A DNA stretch of 64,000 nt from Geosiphon pyriformis (lineage: Eukaryota; Glomeromycota; Glomeromycetes; Archaeosporales; Geosiphonaceae). A program made the translations under genes and the position numbers. Positions 48,661 to 60,558 of the stretch are shown piece after piece (position 1 is the first letter of the stretch; the number at the start of each line of letters is the position of its first letter). Below the pieces are notes generated by a model. That model was not told the DNA's origin. It did not search any database and saw only the letters and a list, made by a program, of their open reading frames with translations. The stretch spans positions 138,420 to 202,419 of the forward strand of contig JAAOMT010000699.1 in NCBI GenBank assembly GCA_016748015.1. The letters are read 5' to 3'.

Positions 48661-50138
48661 TTAATTATTAATTTTTACATTTAAATATGATTCCATGGGA
48701 GGGCAATCAGCCATTGTATAGCTAAAATATGGTCCAAGATGTGCTTGATGAGCTGATTCTAAATCACTTGAATCAACAGCTGCATTGCAAAACTAAAATT
48801 AAAATTCAGCGTTTTAGAATTTTCTAAAAATGATTAATCTAGAATTACTCATTACTTTGAGTTCCATCTACATACCGGTGACTCCATTCGCATTCCACTT
48901 ATTTTATTAATTGGAACAGGGCACTTATACAATGGCGTATTCAAACTAGTTTTTTTCGAAGGTGATTTACAATCACAATCAATCGGGCCAAGCCAATATT
49001 CTCGTGTATGGTGAAGGTATGGGTTTTCTGGTGTGGGATTCGGAAACTTGGGTACCCAATCATTATAATTTGTCACACGATATATACGACCTTTTAATTT
49101 TTGATGGACATAGTTGGCAAATTGTTCATTGCCAATACGTGGTTGACCGAATGTGAAGACAGTAAATTTAGATTTATAGCCATCTTCTGAATTTATATCT
49201 AGAAAATTGAGGACTGCTAAAATTGCATAGACTAAAAAAAAATTTAGAAACTAATTAGAATTATTAACTTGAAACATTTTAACTTTCAAAATTACTACTC
49301 ACCACCACCAATTCCATGGCCAAAAAGAAAATATTGAAATTTCGAAGATGCTAATGTCCTTGTTTTTAGAAATAATTTTTCTAATTTAGACCATCCTTTT
49401 TGAAATTCCGTATAAAATTCGGTATCAACCATTGCATCTTTTACATTCCGATAAGATGTCATGGTACGTTGTTTTTTTAGAACACTGAGGTCTAATTCTT
49501 TTCCTCTGAATTGAATTTTAGTGTATTTCTTTTCTTTCGTCGAGTAAATGTTTACTATTTGTGTATACGTATATAAATAATTGAGAGAAAAAGGCATTTA
49601 ACGGATAAATAAAAAAAATTTTTATCAAATACAAATTTAAAATTAAATATCATTTATAAAGAATATTTAAATCAAATTTTGACAAAAAAATAAATAAATT
49701 ACCATAAAACTGATTGGTGAGAACTTTTATTTTCGAATATGTTGGATTTTGGCATGAAGCAAATTTTGTGGTCATCTCAGCATCGATAATAAGGTCTTTC
49801 TTCGGATCCCTATTCGGTATTAAAATTTTATTCGGTTTGGAAGAATCTTGGATTTCTCGTTTCTGATGATTAATTGCTTTTTCAACTGTGTTTGAAATAT
49901 TTAATAGTAAAGAATTGTCCATAATTCGGGTTTCATACTTAATTCTAGTAGAGATATTTTGCTGGCTTGATGATTTATTTAGCAGAAAATTTGGAAAAGC
50001 GTCATTTGTCAAGATATTTTCAGCGTAGCTTATTCCGACATCTGAAATCCACAAGTACATGGATGAAATAATTATCTCTTGATAACACAATTGTTGCAAA
50101 TGTACTAACAAAAAAAGACTTTTTAAAAAATTGCCCAT
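48661..50138 (-). CDS. Class 3 lipase-like protein (GHGIGG), four exons, 391 residues
   Basis: Exons are 50138-49703, 49554-49303, 49231-48876 and 48792-48661, phases 1, 1, 0. The N-terminus is moderately hydrophobic (residues 5-30), a possible signal peptide. The lipase part shows TKFASC, IQFRGKELDL, DTEFYTEFQKGW, FGHGIGG (GHGIGG at 224-229; Gly at the nucleophile position), FTFGQPRIGN, NYNDWVPKFP (Asp), YLHHTREYWLGP (His), IDCDC and a final exon with FCNAAVD and GPYFSYTMADCPPM. Sequence and exon plan are closest to the genes at 37.6 and 53.7 kb. Confidence 0.86.
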
Positions 50139-50638
50139 TAAAATGATAGTTAGATTATCGAAATAATTTATTGTGATCGTTTTAATTCAATATCAAAATC
50201 ATTAATATTAAAGATTTATGTTACTACTTTCCCAAATTTTGTTCAAATATGAGGGAAAAAACTTGTCTTTAAAAAGAGTTGCGACAATCAAATTATCATT
50301 TTTCGAACCTAAATATTGACTTGAACATGCTCTTTGCGCAGTTCATATAACGAAAAATAGACCCTGATTGAAAATCTCATTAGAAACATCTCCTTGAAAA
50401 AATAATGGATAGATTGCTTCTCGGAAAAAACTAGTGGAGAATATCTCACAAATCTAGTTTTAAAATAACCCTTTCAATTATCTTTGACATTAGCATAATT
50501 ACAGTACCACCAAATAATATTCTCTAGAATGGAACACTTTTATTGAATGATATAAGTAAAGTTGAAAATATAAGAATCTAAGCATCTAGAATCTAGTATA
50601 AAAATTTTAAACCAAGTACAAGGATATCAATAATATTT
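50139..50638. other. Intergenic, 500 bp
   Basis: Contains the promoter of the lipase-like gene and the 3' flank of the Gly/Asn-repeat gene. No gene seen. Confidence 0.6.
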
Positions 50639-51340
50639 TTAAATAAAGGTGAAATTATCTGGAGCATTAGCAGGACCATTCAGATTACCATTATTGCTTC
50701 CATTCCCATCACCAGCATTTTCATTTCCAGAAAAACTACCATTTAAACTACCAATATTATCATTTCCACTATCATTTCCATTATGTTTTCCCCATTCGCC
50801 AGTCACGGGATCATAATTTGCATTTCCATTTCCAGTACCGTTCAATGAACCGTAATTATTATTTCCGTTGTTATGACCACTATCACCGGAACTTTTCTGA
50901 CCATTCAAACTACCGTTAAGTGATCCGAAATTATTATTTCCGTTATTGAATCCGCTGTCTGAAGTTCCCTTTTCACCATTACCGGTTCCATTCGAATCAC
51001 CAATGTTATTGTTTCCATTAGTACTGCCAGCATTATTGCTTCCGTTGCCACTACCGACATTGTAGTTACCATTATTGGTGGTTCCTTGAGCGTTGTTGAC
51101 TCCGTTGAAGGATCCGACATTATAACTTCCTCCGTTTCCGTGACCAACATTTGTGTCTCCGGTGTTGTTGTTTCCGACAACATTTTTACCGGTATTATTA
51201 CAACCGACGTTGCCCTTTGTCGCAACACAGTTTTTGGAAGGGTCCAAGAGACTAGTTGAGTGAGTTGATGGGATTGGTGCGGCGGTAGAAAGTGCAAGAG
51301 TGAGGAGAGCTGCGTAGATGGTGAGCGATTTAATATGCAT
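50639..51340 (-). CDS. Secreted Gly/Asn-repeat protein, 233 residues
   Basis: A single exon encodes a clear signal peptide (HIKSLTIYAALLTLALSTAA, cleavage near residue 20). A short linker with two Cys follows, then about 170 residues of degenerate repeats of the type GNNNxGSLNGxxNG. Gly, Asn and Ser dominate and many NGS/NGT and NNT sites could be N-glycosylated. The pattern resembles the NxGxxN repeats of several microbial surface proteins, but I cannot assign a family. It is probably a cell-wall or secreted protein. It lies between two lipase-like genes on the same strand. Confidence 0.82.
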   Translation of the reverse strand: MHIKSLTIYAALLTLALSTAAPIPSTHSTSLLDPSKNCVATKGNVGCNNTGKNVVGNNNTGDTNVGHGNGGSYNVGSFNGVNNAQGTTNNGNYNVGSGNGSNNAGSTNGNNNIGDSNGTGNGEKGTSDSGFNNGNNNFGSLNGSLNGQKSSGDSGHNNGNNNYGSLNGTGNGNANYDPVTGEWGKHNGNDSGNDNIGSLNGSFSGNENAGDGNGSNNGNLNGPANAPDNFTFI

Positions 51341-52433
51341 TTTTTGTTGAAGTTGAGGTTGAAAATAGCAAGGTTTGAAAAGGAGTTGATGATGATGAAT
51401 AAGCTCAACGTGCTAAGCGTTGAAAAAAGAATGTATGTTTTTGTCGAAAAAAAATGATAAAGAGAGGAGGGAGTCGATTAGGCAAGTATATGTTCAGTTC
51501 AAAATCAAATTCCCGGAGGCAAGCAGTTGGTATTTAAACGATTTCTCATTACATGAAATTGGGAAATGCTTAAACGCACCAATTAAAAGTCATGAATCTA
51601 TAGACGTAATAATGCATTCCAAGACCGAAATCGATTAATTTATCTTTGAAATTGATGCATTAAATTTTAAATTTATCATTAATGGAATGTTAAAATTAGT
51701 AAAGTTGTACCACATGATCGAAATCAGAATTTAATAATTGATTAAAGTTTTGTTACACTTGGGCTCGCCACAACTTCATAATGCAGTGAAATATTGGGAA
51801 ATTGAAATGTTTGATAAAATGCAATAAAGAAATTATTCAATTAACATTTTTTTGTCTTATAATTTATTTTATGAACGAATTAAATTAAATAGTTCCTTTT
51901 GAAGGTTGAATATTAAATCTTTTTAAGATTTTTTGTGTGCTTTGTTTTTTTTGTAAACAATGAAGATCTTATGTTTGAACACTCAATAATTTTTCGGAAA
52001 CTTATTAATTTGATATAGATAGTACTAATTTCCCCCGTAATGCCTATAAAAACTACAGCCAAGAAAAAAAAAGGATGAAAAAGGTTCCGATGAACTAACT
52101 TCTTTCGTGAATGAGGTGAAATTTCGTGGTTGTAAATTCTTTCTTTGGAAAACGTATAACCGATATGTCCTCAAAATTATTTTTGATCATCATATAGAAA
52201 AATCTTTGGAAATAAAATAGGGTTTTAAGATATTTATTATTCAATTTAAATTAATAATTTTTTGATTTATGTTAATGCGTAGTAAAATGATCATAATAAA
52301 TGTAATTGTTTCAAAAAAAAAGTTTTAAAATTTTAAAAGATATTATGTTAAAAAAGATTTATTCAAATTTGAAAAAATTGTATTTTTCAATATCATTTTT
52401 AAAATAAATTAAAGAAAAATATTAAAATTCAAA

Positions 52434-52464
<31 letters not shown>

Positions 52465-53734
52465 AAGAATATTATTATTATTATTTATTATTATCCTTGT
52501 TATTATCCTTGTTATTATTTTAAAATACTATCAAAAATAAGTCAATATTTAAATTTATTTTTATATATATTAAAAATCAAAGATATAAAACTTGTAAAAA
52601 AAGATGTAATTTCAATAAATGAAACCAATTCCAAAGTTCAAGAAACAAAAAATAGAATTTGGCAAAAAACATTCAAATATTCGTTATTAAATATCTATAT
52701 AATTAAAAATTTGTATTAAAACAAATATATATATATATATATTTAAAAATATGTAAAGAAAAATAAAAAATAAAAAATTTGAATAAAAATAAGTAATCAA
52801 TTTATTTATTAGTTATATCCTGGATAACTGTATTTGAACACATGATTAAAAATTTAAAAATACATTAATTATTATTATTATTATTGAGAATGAGCCAAAT
52901 TCTCAAATAAATTATGTAATAAAATAAAAAGAACTTTGTTTAAATTGGATAATTAATTACATTTCTTATCATCTAGTTTTATTTATAATATGTATATCGG
53001 GGAGTTTTAGGCTTTGTTTTATTTACCGTACGCCCTTTACCAAAGAATCATATCAATTCACAAAGTAATACTTTTAATTTAAATAATAATATCTTTTGTG
53101 ATGGTTTAATAAAGAGATGTAAAAAAAATTTTACATAAAAAAATTTGAGGGTATTTTCTGATATAGGTGGCAATAAGTGTTTTACAAATTTCATGAAATG
53201 TAGTCATAACAAAGTTAATATTTGTTAAACTTAATAAGTATTACCTATTCAATTATTCGTATAGTTATGCTAACTTTTGAAATAATTAAATTTGTTGTAA
53301 CGGATTTCTATTGTCCAAAATAAAATCTTTAATGGCAAATTTTATTAACTTGAATTTTATAATTTCTGACTTTTTGAATTTGCAAATTCTGTCAATGATT
53401 TGGTATCAAAGACATTCTTTCATATTATTTATTATTATTATTATTATTATTTATCATCAATATCATCATCATCATCATCATCATCATCATCGGGTATGTT
53501 TTTTTAATTCAAAATGTTACCAAGAACGTAAATTGATACTTTTCGAACAATTCTCTATCGCAAGTGATGCACGATATTTGTTGTTGGTTATATTGATTGG
53601 TCACACAAATCAATCTCACTATTTCTAAAACTCAATTTCAGGCAAAAAATCTCACTTTCACTTGAAAGATTTTCTTTCAGAATAAAAATTGATTTAAATA
53701 CTTTCAAGAAATAAAAACTTGATGATAAATAATT
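51341..53734. other. Intergenic with (AAG)n and (ATC)n microsatellites
   Basis: An AAG run lies at about 52437-52469 followed by ATT repeats. An ATT run near 53430-53455 precedes an ATC run near 53460-53491. No convincing gene; small ORFs at 51435 and 53311 lack recognisable content. Confidence 0.6.
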
Positions 53735-55181
53735 TTAAAGCAGCTCGGGACAATCACCCATAATCCTTCCAAAGTAAATCGGTTTATGAGAAATTGCCTC
53801 AGATTCCATCTGAATACTATTACTGCAAAGCTGTTAAAAGATAACTCAATATTTTAGATTTATTTTAGCTCAACTTGACAAAAGAAATTTTACATGAGAT
53901 TTTCACAGACCTCAGATTCAAGAAGCCTTCCCATGGAACTCTTGGGCGCTGTGCAGGCATATAAATCTTGCTGTGTGGGATCTTTTCCTTCATCACAATC
54001 GCAAGAAATTGGCCCAAGCCAATACTCATGACCATGATGTAGCCATTGAGATCTGTGACTGGTTATTGGCATTTTTGGGATTGGGTCATTATAGTTTGTT
54101 ACACGGTAAATCTCAAACTTCCCTTCCTCCATTAAAGAATTGACGTGATCTGCAAATTGATAATTTCCTATTCGTGGTTGACCATAAGTGAATACTTGAA
54201 TGTTGTAAAAGTCTGCATATCTTTTTGACCGAAGCTTCCATAAACGTAGAGCGGTGAATAAAGCAAACACTGTGAAAATTTTTTGAGATGTTCAAATGAT
54301 TTAATTCAGTTGAAAAAAAAAATGCCAATAACTTACAGCCACCAACTCCATTCCCTACGAGGCGATAATGATAACGACCTATTTCCGGACGTCCTGGCCT
54401 TTTTCTGGCAATTAATTTGTGCAATGTTTTCCACCCTTCTAAAAATTCACTATAAAATTGTTTATCTACTATCATCCCAGTATCTTTGTGATAGGGCATG
54501 GTAAGTCGATGATTAATTGCAAACTTTGCAGGAATTAAATTTTGACCCCTAAAATACAATTCATTATACGGATTTTTGTTGCCAATAGGACTCAAAACTG
54601 CAATTATAAAATAAAAAATAAAATTTTTGAACAATTTCTCCCATATCTTTAAGTTTTTAAGATCAATAAAAAAGATTTACCAAAAAATCGATCTGTAAGT
54701 TTTATCGCCTTTTTATCATTTTCATTCAGGCAAGAGGCAATTTCTGCTGATTCTGCGAATTGAATCAATTTCAATTTTATTGGATCGTCTTGTGGAATTA
54801 AGATTTTCGCTGGTTCTGTAACTTTTTGGATTTCACCTCGTTTCAATTTATTAAATTGATGTTCTTTCGCTGTTTTGCTACTTAAAATTAATCTGTGTCA
54901 AATCAACGAACGAATGAATGAATGTGTTGAAGTGATGAGACATGATCAAAAGAATTCTACTCATTCGATATTGATTTCTCTTCGTGTACAAACTTCCTGT
55001 GGTTTTTTTGAAGTTGAAAATCAAAATCTTTTTCTTGCAGTCTTTTTAGATCATCTTGAAGCGCCGCCGCTCGGCTTAAAAGCAAATAATCCACAAAGCA
55101 AAATTGCAGATACGTCACAATTATAGTAAATAATGAAAAAACTAGAGCTGGACACCGATTTATCCCCAGGTATTTAGCCAT
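53735..55181 (-). CDS. Class 3 lipase-like protein (GNGVGG), five exons, 382 residues
   Basis: Exons are 55181-54961, 54892-54681, 54597-54337, 54269-53911 and 53830-53735. The extra first intron splits the N-terminal part; the other introns match the positions and phases of its relatives. A signal anchor lies at residues 11-35, followed by a charged, coiled-coil-like stretch. The lipase part shows AEIASC, LYFRGQNL, DKQFYSEFLEGW, VGNGVGG (GNGVGG at 226-231; both the His and the Ser of GHSLGG are changed), YTYGQPRIGN-like FTYGQPRIGN, NYNDPIPKMP (Asp), WLHHGHEYWLGP (His), SCDCDE and a final exon with CSNS and MGDCPELL. The donor of intron 4 reads GTCTGT, which is less typical. Confidence 0.82.
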
Positions 55182-55851
55182 TTAAACGTTCCAAAATCAG
55201 ATGCCAACTAATTTTTTGAGCTATTAATTGTTCATAAACTCACCATATTCTTCATCTTTTTGAATCTCTTTTCGAGAGTCTACCCATATCCATATATCTT
55301 TGATCTCGATATCGATGACCATTTGTTTACCCAGATAGAAAACGAACGAATGAGGGTGACTAACCAAAAAAAAAGCCATATATTTGTTTGGATCGTGAAA
55401 AAAATTATTCTAAAGATGTAGTAGATAAAAACTTTGCAACAAAAAAATAAAAGTGACAAAAGCGACGATGATCAATAAAAAAAACCATAATAGCTTGAAA
55501 TCGGTCAACTCGATTAGATCTAGCTCAAAGATTGTTAATCCTGTCAAGATGATGCAAAGACTTTAAAACTTTTTACTTTTATTACATTCAAAAACATTTA
55601 TACTGTGTATCAAGTTTTTTGGAAATTTTCAAATATTCTTCTTTTGAGATGTGCTTGATAAATTTCCCGTTATATAGCTTTTGAATAGAAAAAATTTAAG
55701 AAAATTGATCTTTTAGCTTTGATTTAGCATTAATGATTTATAAAAAACTTAGTGTTATTTAAATAATTTTAATTTACATATCTTTAATTTTTTACAAGCA
55801 TAATTTAAAAAATAAAAACATAATTTATTTTAAAGAAACAATCTAAGATAA

Positions 55852-55895
<44 letters not shown>

Positions 55896-56239
55896 GCCTC
55901 TGGCATTAATCGCAAAAATATTTAAAGAAACTTAAAAAAAACTTGATTTTTAAAATAAAATTGGGTCTTTGGGTATTTGATCTTAACTTTAATTATGATA
56001 AATAAAACTTTAAAAAATAAATAAAACTAACACTAGTATATCAATATCAGATTAAAAAATATAACCTAAAATTTCATACTATATTAAAAAATTAAATTTT
56101 TCATAATAAAAAAAGAAATATTTCTGATGTAAACGATAATAAATTTCATAAAAATCTCATAAATCTCAAATAAAAAAATAAAACAGCAATTAATAATTGT
56201 TTGTGATTAATTAAATACACAAACTTGAAATAATAAATT

Positions 56240-57380
56240 CAACTACATTATCACTTTCATTAATCCGAAGTTCTACAATCAGAAGATCAGTAAAAATTGG
56301 TCGAAACTTTGGATTAACAAAAAGCTTTTATAATAGTTGGAGGATAATCAAAATTTTTGATAATTTTACTTATCATCATTTATTTAAAATAATTTTAAAA
56401 AAGAAAATACCCAAATTTTTGTGCATTGAAAAATCATTAGCATTATGGTTTAACCAAGTAAATAAAACAAATTTGTCAATATTCTGCTTAGCTTATTGAC
56501 ATTAATAATTTAAAAAAATTTAAAAATGGTTATCTAGTTTCAAAAAGTACTAAAATATGGAAAAGCAAACAGTGTTTCTTGAAATTATTTACTATAGTTT
56601 TGTCAACAACTTCAAGATCTTTATTAAAATAGAGTTTAAATTATACTTATAATTTTAATAAAAAAGATTTTATTCAAATTTAAAATCATTTCAAGCTATT
56701 CTATTGTTGACATAAAAAATTTAAAGACAGAGTAACAGTATTGTAATACAACAGAAATTTTAATAATTATTTCTCTTTCATTCATATTTTATACATTTGA
56801 AAAAAAAACTTCTTTTACTCATATTATACTTGATTATCTTTCTTTAAATACAAAACTTATTTGCAATTATGTAATGCTAAAATTATTTATTCATTCAAAG
56901 TAAGTTTTCAATTATTAATTAAGAAAATATAAATATATATTATTTATTTAAATTTAAGCCCCAATAAAAAATTGCTTGTTATAAACAGATTTAATATTTA
57001 TAATAAACCTACAGCAGATAAAACATCCATAATTCCTTTCAACATTATGGATGAAATTAATTTCACTGTAAAAAGTTTAGAATTCTGTCAAATCGAATTT
57101 AATTTGTACAGGTGAACAAAAATAAGAATTCTCCCATTTTTTGTATTGGTCAACACTCTATAATCTAATGATAATATTATAAAGGAATCATCAGATTTAT
57201 CAGCATCTGTTAAAGAAAAAATACCCATTGATCTCACATTATTTTTTAAATAAACTTATAATTTTTATAATATACATTCAATAAAAATATTAAAGATAAT
57301 GATTTTAATAATTACACTGATTATCACGTGATTCTAAACTATGTAAATCGAAGCACCAGCAACTTCGGATTAACAAGAGC
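56240..57380. mobile_element. Possible pogo/Tigger-like relic with TTAATCCGAAGTT ends
   Basis: TTAATCCGAAGTT occurs at about 56261-56273 and, inverted as AACTTCGGATTAA, at about 57360-57372, so the pair faces inward. An extra TTGGATTAAC sits near 56312. The interior is AT-rich with no transposase frame. Only the termini support the call. Confidence 0.35.
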
Positions 57381-57819
57381 GAACATGTAGGTGAAAATAG
57401 TAGTCGCACTTAGCAACTCTTATTATTAGTTTATTACAAAACTATGGGTTAATATTGTTTTATCATATTGTTTTCAATGTAACTGCAAATTATGAATTCA
57501 GGGAATATTAAAAGAATTTGAATAAAAAATTCAAGATTCATCTTTTGAATTCTACAATTCTTAAGCCTATTTTTGTGGCTCTATAAGATGTTACAAATTT
57601 TTAGTATTTTTTTAAGATAGACTTTAACATCCTCTTTTTTTTTTAAAAATTCTCAGCCACGACTATTGGTTCTCCTTCGCAAGTTTAACCAAAAATTCTT
57701 CTACTTTTGCTAAAATAGGTGAATTTTTTTATTATAATTTGTATTCAAAATAAATTAATTAATTGAATGATCTAATTGTTATAGGACATCGGTTGTTGTC
57801 AAATTCGCTTTTGAAAACC

Positions 57820-58020
57820 ATTTACGGTAAAGTCTCGAAAATAAGCAAACCCCATTCTTCAGGTCAAAAAATCTTGGAAAAGTTGAATAAGTACCTTTAA
57901 AAATAATTATTTATCAGATACAAAACAAATTTTATTTTACTGTAAAGCCCCGAAAATGAGTCACCCTCTACGTTATCAATTTTGGAGAGGGGGTTGCTTA
58001 ATTGGACTCGTAAAAGTTAT
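57820..58020. repeat. Cluster of short inverted repeats, Tc1/mariner-like ends
   Basis: GGTAAAGTCTCGAAAATAAGC (first 20 bases) at about 57825 and a related GTAAAGCCCCGAAAATGAGT at about 57944 lie in direct order. GGGGGTTGCTTAATTGGACT at about 57991 is an inverted relative. This is similar to the ends of small mariner-type elements. Confidence 0.4.
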
Positions 58021-58954
58021 GTCAAAGCACTTGCGATATTTTTTCCTGACTCATAAATTTGGCTAGATCCTGTGAGTTTATTTTTACAATTATGGATACA
58101 ACGGATCCTCATTAACATTTAACTTCGGAAAATGGTTGCAGTAAGAATATTGAATAGTTTTGGCAAAGAGTGGCTTTCAAAATTTAAGATCTCGAATAAA
58201 TGACAGTCCGATATCGTTCAACCTTTACGAAACTAATTTCAAGTTTTTCACAATGTCAAGAAGTTAAAATTATTTAATTCTTTAGAATTTAATATCACTA
58301 ATCCAAAGAGTTCGATTTGACCCCAAAAATTTCACTAAATCTTTATAATAAATGTCAAGGGAAAAGATTCAAGAAGCAGATTTCTTCGAAAATAAACCAA
58401 CTATTTTAAGTGAAAGCCCATTTTTTTTTTAACTAAATAGCTGTATCTAGATATGCAAAACGAGCAATCGAATATAGAAGACGCCAAAAATTGTAGTAAT
58501 ACGTTTCAGTAGCGCAGTAAAAAATTTAGAAAAAATCAATAGAGAATGAAACATTTTAACAATCCTGAAATTCAAAATTAAAATTATATCGACCTTTTAG
58601 GCTAAATCCTATTCTTTATTATTAGCTATTATCCCGAAATCAAGTTATTTTTAGTCCTTGAAATTTTACCTTTCAATTGATTAATACTTTTACATAATAT
58701 TAAAAAATCTTGGTGTAATACATGTACATGCCAAAGGATTACATATTCCATCAGATTAACCAAATTGGTTACCAACACACCACATGAAAAATCTTGCCAC
58801 ACGTATATAAATGAAACTAGTAACCAAACCGGAATTCATAACTCCTTTTTTTCAACCTGAAAATACCGTTATAAAAGAAGTTGAAAGCTTTTTAAAATTG
58901 AAAATAAGTTTTCTTTAAATTTTGAGAAATAAATCTTTTAATAATTCCTTTACC

Positions 58955-60170
58955 ATGACTTCAAAAGAGAAACAGGAAAGACAATCAACCAGCAGGTAAT
59001 AATAAGATTATTAAAACATTTTGTTCTTCCAAGTTCAAAAAATTTTAATTTTTTCATTTTTCAAATTCATGTCGAAATAGTTACCACCTAAACCCTGGCC
59101 AACTTCATGAATTGATTTCTCAAATAATTTTATACGCAATTTCTAACTCAAAACGGGAAATTTTCGTCATCGACGACCACTATAATCAATCTTCAAAAAT
59201 GTCAATAATATATCCAAAACATGCTTATCAGACACTCTATTCTTGTCTTATGGTAAATCGACAGTGGTTTTCAATTGCTAGTCGAATTCTTTGGAGACAA
59301 CCATTTAATATGCATAGATCGTTACCAAAACATGGTGTACAAATCATTCAAACGTATATCGAAATTGGTTGCCATTACGACAAATCCATTCGGAAAAGAT
59401 TGACAAAGTTGAAGAAAAAGAATGAATCAAGAACTTTGAAAATTCCTAAAAAATCCAAAAGCTCTACACTTTGCTACTATGCTGGCTTTCTCGAACACCT
59501 CGACTTCGGGACAATGTTGAATTTCATATGGGATTGGTGTGGTATTCATCCAAAAGACCTTAACTTCAAAAATAGAGAATTAGCCTGCGAAGTTACAAAT
59601 ATTCTTTTCGATTCAATTGCATTACAAAATCCAAGAATAAAATATGTGAAAATATTCCCTGGGAAAGTGGATTGCAAAAAGAGTTATGAATTATTATTCA
59701 GGCATGAGAAAGCCAAGGAACTTTTTGAAAATGTCACAATGTTACAAATGCACGGTGGTCTTGGGAGGATGGATGTAAATAACTATTGGTATGAATTGGA
59801 TTGTTGGACGGAGAAATTTTTTGCTGGCCTGGCTGGGACTTTTCATAACTTGGTAAGTTTCTCGAATTTTATATTGGTGAAGTTTTGTTCGTTTTTGATG
59901 TGTGATTAATTAATCTGAAATTTATGTCATTTTATGCAGAGGGATTTTGAAATTTGTGGTTTACACCTTGCATATATTAGCAATTTGTCAAAACTGACAA
60001 ATCGCCCATTTCCTTTAATACAAGTTCAGAAAAACCTTCGCTCCATACGAATACATTGTTGTAGTGGTAATTTGAAGTTTTTACTCCCCTCTAAAGCTAC
60101 AAAGGAGCAAAACGATACTGCCGGATGGTGTTGTTTGGAACATGTAAAATTTTTTGAGTTTGAGACTTGA
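58955..60170 (+). CDS. F-box-like protein, three exons, about 347 residues
   Basis: Exons are 58955-58995, 59081-59852 and 59940-60170, all GT-AG and in frame (phases 2 and 0). The short first exon encodes a polar start; the second begins with an F-box-like motif (LNPGQLHELISQIILYAIS ... LYSCLMVNRQWFSIASRILWRQPF). The rest has the Leu-rich, irregular pattern of the F-box/LRR-type proteins that are abundant in Glomeromycotina. F-box proteins act as substrate receptors of SCF ubiquitin ligases. The protein stops soon after LEHVKFFEFE, where related proteins usually continue, so the C-terminus may be truncated. Confidence 0.72.
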
Positions 60171-60558
60171 AAGAGAAATAAGGTTCATCTTGAGAATGAA
60201 AATTTTTATCAGGATTTAAATCACAAGGATGGGGATACTCTCTGAGATTAAATTTAAAATCTATGAGCTTTAAGATTTCTTGAGAAGGAAATAAAGATAT
60301 CTAAATTCTTATTTTTCTCTTGAACGTAGCCAAAAATTTTTTTTACAAGATTAAGTGGTGTTTATAAGTCACTGATTTGTTATTTCGAGATGTTTACAGC
60401 ATCCTCAATTTATATCTAGGTCATATTTCGCTATTTGGTTTTGATTTGAAATAAATTTTAGATTAAATAAATAAAAGGAGAGTAAATTTTTCCCATTTAA
60501 ATTAATAAAAAGAGTATTTCCAAACTATTCCTCGATCTCACTTATTTTTAACCTCAAC
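60171..60558. other. Intergenic between convergent genes
   Basis: No gene seen. Confidence 0.6.

Larger units (their letters stand above)
55182..58954. other. Intergenic, 3.8 kb, with transposon-like inverted repeats
   Basis: AT-rich with an AAT/ATT run at 55854-55893. Two possible short inverted-repeat elements are listed separately. No gene seen. Confidence 0.6.

Noticed and set aside
51435-51638. Small ORF next to the Gly/Asn-repeat gene
   Set aside because: No recognisable motif and no splice or codon evidence. It could be real, but I cannot support it.
53311-53628. 105-codon ORF with a poly-His stretch
   Set aside because: Depends on ATT and ATC microsatellites; low complexity only.
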